A DNA stretch of 5,377 bases from Chloroflexota bacterium (GTDB lineage Bacteria > Chloroflexota > Limnocylindria > Limnocylindrales > CSP1-4): NCBI GenBank assembly GCA_021789355.1, contig JAJYJR010000444.1, positions 1 through 5,377 of the forward strand, read 5' to 3'. Under the pieces are notes generated by a model. It was not told the DNA's origin and made no database searches. It saw nothing but the letters and a program-made list of their open reading frames with translations. Shown in pieces: positions 1 to 5,377 of the stretch. A program made the position numbers and the translations under genes. Numbering within the stretch: position 1 is the stretch's first letter; every line of letters starts with the position of its first letter.

Positions 1-636
1 ACTAACCTGCTCGCCGAGTCGGGGCGGCCGCTGGACGTGCGGGCCTCGCTCCACTATGGGCGCTGCCACCTCGACGCCGCCGTGCCGTCGGACTCCCCCG
101 CCCAGGCCCTCGAGGACCTGGCCGGGTGCCGGGTCGCGACCTCGCACCCGGCCTTCGCGGGCCGGTTCTTCCGTGAGCACGGGATCGACGTGGAGCTGGT
201 CCCCATCAGCGGCGCGGTCGAGGTGGCGCCGCGCATGGGTCTGGCCGACGCCATCGTGGACCTGGTCTCCACCGGTTCGACGCTGCTCGTCAACGGGCTC
301 CGTTCCGTGGGCACGCTGCTCGCGAGCGAGGCCATCCTGGTTGCCGAACCGGGCGCGGATGGCCCCGCGGCCGAGGTCGTCACCATGCTGCAGGCCGTCG
401 TGGACGGCCGGGAGCGCCGGTACGTGATGATGAACGCGCCGCTCTCCGCCCTCGCCGAGATCGAGGCGCTCCTGCCCGGCCTCGGCTCGCCGAGCGTACT
501 GCCGCTGGCCAGGACCGACATGGTGGCGGTCCACGCCGTCGTCGGTGCCGGCGAGATATGGGGACTCCTCGGGCGACTTCGCGGCGCGGGGGCGTCGGGA
601 ATCCTGGTGCTGCCCATCGAGCTGCTGATCCCGTGA
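1..636 (+). CDS. hisG: ATP phosphoribosyltransferase, long form (5' end cut off by window)
   Basis: HisG catalyses the first, committed step of histidine synthesis: ATP plus PRPP gives phosphoribosyl-ATP. The frame is open from base 1 and reads T-N-L-L-A-E-S-G, so the gene begins upstream; I estimate 70-90 N-terminal residues are missing. The 211 visible residues include the stretch ISGAVEVAPRMGLADAIVDL and the PRPP-binding loop D-L-V-S-T-G-S-T-L at 259-285. From about 421 to the stop lies the C-terminal ferredoxin-like regulatory domain (YVMMNAP, then LLPGLGSPSV, then GASGILVLPIE). In the family this domain marks the long hexameric enzyme, which binds histidine for feedback inhibition and does not need HisZ. 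The GTG at 37 lies inside the conserved fold and is not a credible start. The stop overlaps the hisD GTG by 4 nt. Identification is by motif and by operon context. Confidence 0.96.
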   Translation, partial: TNLLAESGRPLDVRASLHYGRCHLDAAVPSDSPAQALEDLAGCRVATSHPAFAGRFFREHGIDVELVPISGAVEVAPRMGLADAIVDLVSTGSTLLVNGLRSVGTLLASEAILVAEPGADGPAAEVVTMLQAVVDGRERRYVMMNAPLSALAEIEALLPGLGSPSVLPLARTDMVAVHAVVGAGEIWGLLGRLRGAGASGILVLPIELLIP

Positions 637-2036
637 GCGAGCCGGATGCGGGGGCCGGCCGCCCCTCCCCCACGGCTCCGCCGGTCACGCTTCGGCGTGT
701 GCGTCTGTGCGATCTCTCGGCCGAACAGCGAGACGCCCTCGTCCGCCGTTCCGCGGGCACCGGCGAGGACGTCCGGGATGCCGCGCGGGCGATCGTACGG
801 GCCGTCCGGACCGGGGGCGACGCCGTGCTGCGGGACCTGGGCGAACGGCACGGTGGCGCGTGGACCGAGGGGATCCCGCCCGGATCTCCGGCGGGGACGC
901 AGGCGCCGATCCGCGTCCCCGCCGATCGGCTGCGCGCGGCGGATGGCGCGCTCGCGCCCGGGCTCCGAGAGGGGCTCCTGCTGATGGCCCGCCACATCGA
1001 GGCGTTCCACCGCGTGCAGGTCCCGGCGCGCGAGCAGTGGGTGGACGTCGCGCCGGGGATCCGTGTCGGGCGGGTCTGGCGCCCGCTGGACCGGGTCGGG
1101 ATCTACGTCCCCGGCGGCGAGGCCGCCTACCCGAGCTCGCTGCTGATGGGGGTCATCCCGGCTCGACTCGCCGGGGTGGGCGCGGTCGTCGTGGCGAGCC
1201 CCGCGGGCCGCGACGGGTCGCTCTCGCCGGTTCTGCTGGGCGCCGCCGGTCTGCTGGGGGTGGAGGAGTTCTACGCGATGGGCGGAGCCCAGGCGATCGC
1301 CGCGCTGGCGCACGGCACTGCCTCGGTGCGCGCCGTCGACCGGATCGTGGGTCCCGGCAACGCATGGGTCACTGCCGCCAAGCTGGAGGTGCTCGGCGAC
1401 GTCGCGATCGACATGCCGGCCGGTCCGTCCGAGGTCATGGTCCTGGCGGACGGGACGGCCGAACCGGCCCACGTGGCGGCCGACTTGCTGAGCCAGGCCG
1501 AGCACGGCGCCGATTCGGCCGCCGTGCTCGTGGTGACGGACGAGGCGATCGCAGACGCGGTGCAGGCCGAGGTCGACCGCCAGCTGCCACTCCAGCCGCG
1601 GCTGCGGTTCCTGGCCGCATCGCTCGGGTCGGCGGGGCTGATCGTGGTGGCCGACCAGCTTGACGATGCGGTGGCCTTCGTCAACGAGTACGCGCCCGAG
1701 CACCTGTCGGTGGCCGTGGACGGCGCCGTCGAGCTGCTCCCGCGGATCCGCCACGCGGGTTCGGTGTTCCTCGGCGCGTACGCCCCGGAGTCCGCCGGGG
1801 ACTACGCGACCGGGTCGAACCACATCCTGCCCACCGGCCGGCTGGCCCGCGCGTACGGGCCGCTCTCGGTCGAGGCGTTCGGGCACTGGATGCAGGCGCA
1901 GGTCGTGGACCGGGATGGCCTCGCTTCCATCGCGCCGGCCGTGGCGGCGGTCGCGGAGGCCGAGGGGCTGATCGCCCACCGGCGCGCGGTCGAGATCCGG
2001 TTCGAGAACCAAGCGCCGGAGGCACGCACCCCGTGA
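633..2036 (+). CDS. hisD: Histidinol dehydrogenase
   Basis: HisD is a zinc-dependent, NAD-dependent cytosolic enzyme that oxidises L-histidinol in two steps to L-histidine, the end of the pathway. With the GTG at 633 the protein has 467 residues, a little longer than the usual 430-440. The family signature IDMPAGPSEVMVLAD is present. The catalytic and zinc residues known from the enterobacterial enzyme all have counterparts: Gln288 and His291 in LLSQAEHG, Glu356-His357 in EYAPEHLS, Asp390 and His397 in GDYATGSNHILPT, and His449 in LIAHRRAVEIR. I chose GTG 633 because it overlaps the hisG stop as GTGA, the pattern of the other junctions. No clear Shine-Dalgarno sequence precedes it, so translational coupling is likely. 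An in-frame GTG at 699 would give 445 residues and remove a Pro/Ala/Gly-rich leader. The ATG at 558, deep inside hisG, is unlikely. Confidence 0.97.
   Translation: MSEPDAGAGRPSPTAPPVTLRRVRLCDLSAEQRDALVRRSAGTGEDVRDAARAIVRAVRTGGDAVLRDLGERHGGAWTEGIPPGSPAGTQAPIRVPADRLRAADGALAPGLREGLLLMARHIEAFHRVQVPAREQWVDVAPGIRVGRVWRPLDRVGIYVPGGEAAYPSSLLMGVIPARLAGVGAVVVASPAGRDGSLSPVLLGAAGLLGVEEFYAMGGAQAIAALAHGTASVRAVDRIVGPGNAWVTAAKLEVLGDVAIDMPAGPSEVMVLADGTAEPAHVAADLLSQAEHGADSAAVLVVTDEAIADAVQAEVDRQLPLQPRLRFLAASLGSAGLIVVADQLDDAVAFVNEYAPEHLSVAVDGAVELLPRIRHAGSVFLGAYAPESAGDYATGSNHILPTGRLARAYGPLSVEAFGHWMQAQVVDRDGLASIAPAVAAVAEAEGLIAHRRAVEIRFENQAPEARTP
2018..2022 (+). promoter_or_regulatory. Ribosome binding site of hisC
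   Basis: A GGAGG core lies inside the last codons of hisD, 10 nt before the GTG at 2033 and 25 nt before the second in-frame GTG at 2048. The spacing to 2033 is slightly long but usable; the spacing to 2048 is too long. This favours 2033 as the hisC start. Confidence 0.6.
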
Positions 2037-2063
2037 GCACGCACCCCGTGAGCACGCACCCCG
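2022..2063 (+). repeat. 15-bp tandem repeat over the hisD stop / hisC start
   Basis: The unit GCACGCACCCCGTGA occurs perfectly at 2022-2036 and 2037-2051, followed by a partial third copy (12 of 15 bases) at 2052-2063. Each full copy ends in GTGA, which is both the hisD stop (TGA) and an in-frame hisC start (GTG). In the hisD frame each copy reads A-R-T-P-stop. In the hisC frame it produces the N-terminus M-STHP-V-STHP-A. Because the unit is 15 bp, gain or loss of a copy would keep both reading frames intact. Replication slippage is the likely origin (inference). Confidence 0.9.
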
Positions 2064-3235
2064 CCAGCGTCGCCGGGATGGCGCACGGTCCCGACCCAGA
2101 CCTGTCCGTCCCGCCCGGCGGCGGCACGGGCTACCAGTGGGAGGCCAGCGACGCGGAGATCGCTGCCGCCCACGGGCTGGATCCGGCGCAGGTGGTCCGA
2201 TTCGACACGAACACCTCGCCGCGCACGGCCCCCGCGCTGCCGGGATGGATCGACGCCGCGGCTGCGGACGGGCGGCTCAACGAGTACCCCGACGCGACCT
2301 ACGCCCGGCTCACACGGGCCATCTCGGCGCGGGTCGGGGTCCCCCCCGGTTGGATCACGGTGGGCGCCGGGGCGGACGAGATCCTGGACCTCGCCGCGAA
2401 GAGCTGCCTCCGCGCGGGCGCGCGGGCCGTGGTTCCCACGCCGAGCTATGCCATGTACCCGGTGGTGACGCGCCAGCGCGGCGCCGTGCTGGTCGACGTG
2501 CCTCGCGGCCGTCCCGAGGACGGGTTTCCGCTCGATGAGGAGGCCCTCCTCCGCGCGGCGGCCGGCGCCGATCTCACCTGGCTGTGCGACCCGAACAACC
2601 CGACCGGGACCGCCGAGGCGCAGGCGACCCTGCTGAGGCTGCTCGATCGGCTGGCCGCCCAACCTGGCGGCGGGCCCATCGTGGTGGTCGACGAGGCCTA
2701 CCGGGAGTTCGCGGGCGCGAGCCTGGTCGGCGAGGTGGGGCGGTTCCCCCGCCTGGTGGTCGTTCGCACGCTGTCCAAGGCGTATGGGCTGGCCGGGATC
2801 CGCGTGGGCTACGCGGTGGCCCAACCAGCGCTCACGGCGCGCCTCTCGGCCGTTCGTCCGCCCGGCAGCGTCGCGACACTGTCGGCGTCGATCGCCGCGG
2901 CCGCGCTGACCGACCCGGCGTTCGCCGCCACGAACGTGGCCATGCTCGCGGAGGAGCGCGAACGATTCCGGAAGGCGCTCCTGGACGCGGGCTGGCGGGC
3001 CATGCCGAGCGTCGCGAACTTCCTGCTGGTCGACATGCGTACCCCCGAGGCGGCCGACGCCGCTGCGGGGCGGCTCCTGCGCCACGGACTCGTCCCGCGC
3101 CGGTTCGGACCCGGGCCGCTGCGCGCCTTCGTGCGGTTGACGGTCCGGACGCCCGACCAGGACGACAGACTCATCGCCGTGCTGGGCGCCGGGCCCGGCC
3201 GGGGCACCGAGCCCGGAAAGGGGACAGCCACATGA
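2033..3235 (+). CDS. hisC: Histidinol-phosphate aminotransferase
   Basis: HisC is a PLP-dependent class I/II (fold type I) aminotransferase that converts imidazole-acetol phosphate and glutamate to histidinol phosphate and 2-oxoglutarate. Visible landmarks are the N-terminal FDTNTSP, the substrate-side motif LNEYPDATYARL, and DPNNPTG at residues 186-192, whose Asn189 matches the PLP-contacting Asn. Asp220 and Tyr223 lie in VDEAYREF, Lys249 in TLSKAYGLAGIRVGYAV is the Schiff-base lysine, Arg257 follows it, and Arg368 near the C-terminus should bind the substrate carboxylate. The protein has 400 residues against about 350-370 usually; most of the excess is a Pro/Gly/Ser/His-rich N-terminal leader of about 35 residues. 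The GTG at 2033 overlaps the hisD stop and has a GGAGG upstream. GTG 2048 and ATG 2078 are in-frame alternatives. Motifs alone cannot fully exclude a related aminotransferase such as CobD or an aromatic one, but the position in a his operon makes HisC secure. Confidence 0.96.
   Translation: MSTHPVSTHPASVAGMAHGPDPDLSVPPGGGTGYQWEASDAEIAAAHGLDPAQVVRFDTNTSPRTAPALPGWIDAAAADGRLNEYPDATYARLTRAISARVGVPPGWITVGAGADEILDLAAKSCLRAGARAVVPTPSYAMYPVVTRQRGAVLVDVPRGRPEDGFPLDEEALLRAAAGADLTWLCDPNNPTGTAEAQATLLRLLDRLAAQPGGGPIVVVDEAYREFAGASLVGEVGRFPRLVVVRTLSKAYGLAGIRVGYAVAQPALTARLSAVRPPGSVATLSASIAAAALTDPAFAATNVAMLAEERERFRKALLDAGWRAMPSVANFLLVDMRTPEAADAAAGRLLRHGLVPRRFGPGPLRAFVRLTVRTPDQDDRLIAVLGAGPGRGTEPGKGTAT
3217..3224 (+). 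promoter_or_regulatory. Ribosome binding site of hisB
   Basis: The purine run AAAGGGGA ends 7 nt before the hisB ATG at 3232 and lies within the last codons of hisC. It is the best-spaced purine-rich ribosome site in the window and supports the ATG at 3232. Confidence 0.6.
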
Positions 3236-3849
3236 GCGACGCGGCATCGCGGCGCGCGGAGGTGCGCCGCACCACCCGCGAGACCGACGTGCGGGTCGGG
3301 CTCGACCTGGACGGGTCGGGGCAGGCCCGGATCAGCACCGGTGTCGGGTTCTACGATCACCTGCTGACGTCGCTCGCGCACCACGCGCTGTTCGACCTCG
3401 AGATCGACGCCACCGGGGACCTGCACGTCGACGAGCACCACACGGTGGAGGACGTGGCGCTGGCGCTGGGACGCGCGCTGCGGCGCGCGCTGGGCGACGC
3501 GGCCGGTATCGAGCGGTTCGGCGACGCGTCCGTGCCCATGGACGAGGCACTGGCGCACGCCGTCGTCGACTGCTCCGGGCGGCCGTACGCGGTCCTGTCG
3601 CTCGCGTTCCGGGCCGACCGCATCGGCACGCTGCCGACGCAGCTCATCCCCCATGCGCTCGAGTCGTTCGCGCGGGAGGCGGGCCTCACGCTGCATCTCC
3701 GGGCCGACGGCGCCAACGATCACCACGTCGCGGAGGCCGCGTTCAAGGCGCTTGCCCGCGCCCTGCGCCAGGCGGTCGCGATCGACCCGCGGCGCGCGGG
3801 GGTGGCGTCCACCAAGGGCACCCTCGGCGGCGAGCCGGTCGACGTATGA
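3232..3849 (+). CDS. hisB: Imidazoleglycerol-phosphate dehydratase
   Basis: HisB dehydrates imidazole-glycerol phosphate to imidazole-acetol phosphate, the substrate of the HisC encoded just upstream. The 205-residue protein is the single-domain form, close to the usual 195-200 residues. It lacks the N-terminal histidinol-phosphatase domain of the enterobacterial bifunctional enzyme. The duplicated metal-binding motifs are clear: DEHHTVED at residues 67-74 and DHHVAEA at 163-169, whose His and Glu residues bind the two Mn ions in the family. The early motif is GVGFYDHLL (37-45), where most homologues have GFFDHML; this is a conservative variation. The C-terminal STKG (193-196) is also present. 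The ATG overlaps the hisC stop as ATGA and has a good ribosome site. The gene ends in another ATGA overlap, with hisH. Confidence 0.97.
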   Translation: MSDAASRRAEVRRTTRETDVRVGLDLDGSGQARISTGVGFYDHLLTSLAHHALFDLEIDATGDLHVDEHHTVEDVALALGRALRRALGDAAGIERFGDASVPMDEALAHAVVDCSGRPYAVLSLAFRADRIGTLPTQLIPHALESFAREAGLTLHLRADGANDHHVAEAAFKALARALRQAVAIDPRRAGVASTKGTLGGEPVDV

Positions 3850-4526
3850 CGGACGAGGCGCGGGTCTCCGTGGCGCTCGTCGACTACGGGGCCGGCAACC
3901 TGCTGAGCATCGGCCAGGCGCTTGCCGTGCTCGGGGCGGACGTGCGCGTCGTCGGCCGCGCCGGCGAAGTCGGGAGTCCGGACCTGGTCGTGGTCCCCGG
4001 CGTCGGTGCGCAGGGACCGGCGATGCGGCGTCTGCGCCGGACAGGGCTGGACACGGCGCTCGCGGAGGCCGTGGAGGGGGGCGCCTGGTACCTGGGGATC
4101 TGCCTCGGCATGCAGCTGCTGTTCGAGCGCTCCGAGGAGGACGGCTCCCGCGGTCTGGCGTGGATGGCGGGGGATACCCGCCGGCTGCCCTCCGCGCCCC
4201 TCTTGCCGCACATCGGCTGGAACGAGCTCGAGGTGGTGACGCCCCACCGGATGCTCGACGGGCTTCCGCCGCGGGCGCCGATGTACTTCGTCCACTCGTA
4301 CGCGCCCGTGCCGGGCGATCGCGGGGTGGTCGTCGCCGAGACGACGCACGGTGGCCGCTTCGCCAGCGCGGTGGCCAGCGGCCGCCTGCTCGGCCTGCAG
4401 TTCCATCCGGAGAAGTCCGGCAGGGACGGCCTCCGCGTGCTGCGGAACGTGCTCGACCTGGTTGCGTGGCGCCGGGCGGGGGTGGAGCGGGACGTGCCCG
4501 CGCCCGCAAGCCGGGGCGCCGCCTGA
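3846..4526 (+). CDS. hisH: Imidazole glycerol phosphate synthase, glutaminase subunit HisH
   Basis: HisH is a class I (triad) glutamine amidotransferase. It hydrolyses glutamine and passes ammonia through the HisF barrel to the synthase site. The 226-residue protein opens with the typical [14 protein letters not shown]. It has the oxyanion-strand motif PGVG (51-54), the nucleophile Cys86 in [26 protein letters not shown], and the remaining triad residues His187 and Glu189 in QFHPEKSG. All three catalytic residues are intact. Homologues are usually about 200-210 residues; the excess is a C-terminal tail from about residue 208 rich in Arg, Ala and Pro. The ATG overlaps the hisB stop (ATGA) and no strong Shine-Dalgarno is visible, so coupling is likely. 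The stop overlaps the hisF ATG by one base (TGATG), which fits balanced production of the 1:1 HisH-HisF complex. Confidence 0.97.
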   Translation: MTDEARVSVALVDYGAGNLLSIGQALAVLGADVRVVGRAGEVGSPDLVVVPGVGAQGPAMRRLRRTGLDTALAEAVEGGAWYLGICLGMQLLFERSEEDGSRGLAWMAGDTRRLPSAPLLPHIGWNELEVVTPHRMLDGLPPRAPMYFVHSYAPVPGDRGVVVAETTHGGRFASAVASGRLLGLQFHPEKSGRDGLRVLRNVLDLVAWRRAGVERDVPAPASRGAA

Positions 4527-5374
4527 TGCTGCTGCGCCGCGTGATCCCGTGCCTGGACGTCCGGTCCGGGCGGGTCGTGAAGGGCACGCAGTTCGTGGGC
4601 CTAATCGACGAGGGCGACCCGGCCGAGCTCGCGGCCCGCTACGCGGAGGCGGGTGCCGACGAGATCTGCTTCCTGGACATCACCGCGGCGGTGGAGGAGC
4701 GGGCGACGCTGCTGGACGTCGTGGAGCGGACGGCCCGGCGCGCGTTCGTGCCGCTCACCGTCGGGGGTGGGGTCCGGTCGGTCGACGACATGCGCGGGGT
4801 GCTGCGGGCGGGTGCCGACCGGGTCGCCGTGAACAGCGCCGCGGTGGCCGATCCGACGCTGGTCGATCGGTGTGCCCGGCGGTTCGGGCGCCAGTGCGTG
4901 GTGGTCTCGATCGACGCCCGGCGGACGGACCAGCCGAGCCAGGCGGGCGGGGCGCGCCCGACGGATGCGGCGGGCCGCCGTGGGTCCGGCCCGGCCGGGA
5001 GCGGGCCCGGCCCGACCTGGGAGGTGGTCGTGCGCGGCGGGCGCCAGGAAACCGGGCTCGACGCGGTCTCCTGGGCGCGCGAGGCGGCCGAACGCGGCGC
5101 CGGCGAGATCCTGCTCACCTCGATCGACCGCGACGGGACCCGCGCGGGCTACGACCTGGAGCTGCTGCGGGCGGTGACGTCGACGGTGGGCGTCCCGGTC
5201 GTCGCGTCCGGCGGCGCGGGACGCCCCGAGGACCTCGTGGTGGCGATCGTCGAGGGGGGTGCCGACGCGGTGCTGGCCGCGTCGATCTTCCACCGCGACC
5301 TGCACGGCATCGGGGCGGTCAAGCGGGCCATGGCGGCGGCGGGGATCCCCGTGCGCCTGGCCGGTGCGGTGTGA
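4526..5374 (+). CDS. hisF: Imidazole glycerol phosphate synthase, cyclase subunit HisF
   Basis: HisF is a (beta/alpha)8 barrel that uses ammonia from HisH to convert PRFAR into imidazole-glycerol phosphate and AICAR. The start [12 protein letters not shown] is canonical. Residues known from Thermotoga HisF occur at identical numbers in the first half: Asp11 (CLDV), Lys19 (VVKG), the phosphate-binding GGG at 80-82 and catalytic Asp130 (SIDARR). The second half is shifted by 27: DRDGT has Asp203 where Thermotoga has Asp176, and the second phosphate site ASGGAG is at 227-232. The shift comes from an insertion of about 27 residues in roughly 134-163, rich in Gly, Pro, Ala and Arg, in the loop after strand 5 on the catalytic face. 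Total length is 282 against about 250-260 usually. Catalytic residues are intact, so I expect an active enzyme. A weak GGGG at 4513-4516 may help initiation. The stop overlaps a possible next start (GTGA). Confidence 0.97.
   Translation: MLLRRVIPCLDVRSGRVVKGTQFVGLIDEGDPAELAARYAEAGADEICFLDITAAVEERATLLDVVERTARRAFVPLTVGGGVRSVDDMRGVLRAGADRVAVNSAAVADPTLVDRCARRFGRQCVVVSIDARRTDQPSQAGGARPTDAAGRRGSGPAGSGPGPTWEVVVRGGRQETGLDAVSWAREAAERGAGEILLTSIDRDGTRAGYDLELLRAVTSTVGVPVVASGGAGRPEDLVVAIVEGGADAVLAASIFHRDLHGIGAVKRAMAAAGIPVRLAGAV
4982..5011 (+). repeat. Imperfect 15-nt repeat inside the HisF loop insertion
   Basis: Two adjacent in-frame 15-nt units encode G-S-G-P-A (residues 153-157) and G-S-G-P-G (158-162). 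The exact 9-mer GGCCCGGCC recurs at 4988-4996 and 5004-5012. The stretch also contains the palindromes CCCGGCCGGG (4990-4999) and CGGGCCCG (5002-5009). It lies within the HisF-specific insertion and looks like low-complexity expansion within a coding loop rather than a regulatory element. Confidence 0.6.
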
Positions 5375-5377
5375 CGG
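5371..5377 (+). CDS. Possible start of the next his operon gene (cut off by window)
   Basis: The hisF stop is embedded in GTGA at 5371-5374, the same arrangement that joins hisG to hisD and hisD to hisC. A gene starting GTG-ACG (M-T) would continue the operon. From common operon order hisI or hisIE would be the first guess, but hisA or another gene is equally compatible. Only seven bases are visible, so nothing about the product can be read. Confidence 0.3.

Noticed and set aside
37..39. GTG as a start for a shortened hisG
   Set aside because: The frame is open to base 1 and the preceding residues (TNLLAESG) match HisG, so the gene is cut by the window and not short.
558..632. Upstream ATG extension of hisD inside hisG
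   Set aside because: The added residues are Arg/Gly/Pro-rich and unlike any HisD N-terminus; the GTG at 633 with its 4-nt overlap fits the operon pattern.
54..2012. A 652-codon open frame on the minus strand, opposite hisG and hisD
   Set aside because: Its translation is Arg/Gly/Pro/His-rich with no recognisable family motif, and it lies opposite two genes with intact catalytic motifs. Long antisense frames are expected in DNA this GC-rich.
1802..4587. Further long minus-strand frames (1802-3247 and 2809-4587)
   Set aside because: Same reasoning: low-complexity Arg/Pro/Gly composition, no motif, and full overlap with hisC, hisB and hisH.
4982..5014. GC-rich palindromes resembling a terminator or regulatory hairpin
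   Set aside because: They lie in the middle of hisF, keep the reading frame, have no following T-run, and are explained by codons for a GSGP repeat.
1..5377. Defence system, mobile element, CRISPR array or novel cluster
   Set aside because: All of the + strand is taken up by recognisable histidine biosynthesis genes with intact active sites, leaving no unexplained stretch. The only repeats are the two short coding ones listed.

Overview
The window is a compact segment of a histidine biosynthesis operon from a bacterium with very GC-rich DNA (well above 70% by eye). Everything is on the + strand, in the order hisG (3' part) - hisD - hisC - hisB - hisH - hisF. There is no intergenic DNA: four junctions overlap by 4 nt (GTGA or ATGA) and hisH/hisF overlap by 1 nt (TGATG). 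The last bases read GTGA again at the hisF stop, so a further gene probably begins at the right edge. No promoter, terminator, RNA gene, mobile element or CRISPR array is visible.

The enzymes cover several steps of the pathway. HisG condenses ATP with PRPP (step 1). HisH and HisF form imidazole-glycerol-phosphate synthase, which also releases AICAR. HisB dehydrates IGP, HisC transaminates imidazole-acetol phosphate, and HisD oxidises histidinol to histidine. Not in the window are hisI/hisE, hisA (or priA) and a histidinol-phosphate phosphatase. HisB is the single-domain dehydratase without a phosphatase domain. HisG has the C-terminal regulatory domain of the long, HisZ-independent form.

The composition, the GTG starts, the single-domain HisB and the long-form HisG directly ahead of hisDCB fit a high-GC lineage such as Actinomycetota or a GC-rich Chloroflexota group. 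The sequence alone does not decide between them.

I found no new biological system here: this is core metabolism with recognisable catalytic residues. The points worth a second look are a 15-bp tandem repeat that duplicates the hisD-stop/hisC-start junction, a Gly/Pro/Ala-rich insertion of about 27 residues after catalytic Asp130 of HisF, and the absence of hisA from its common place between hisH and hisF.
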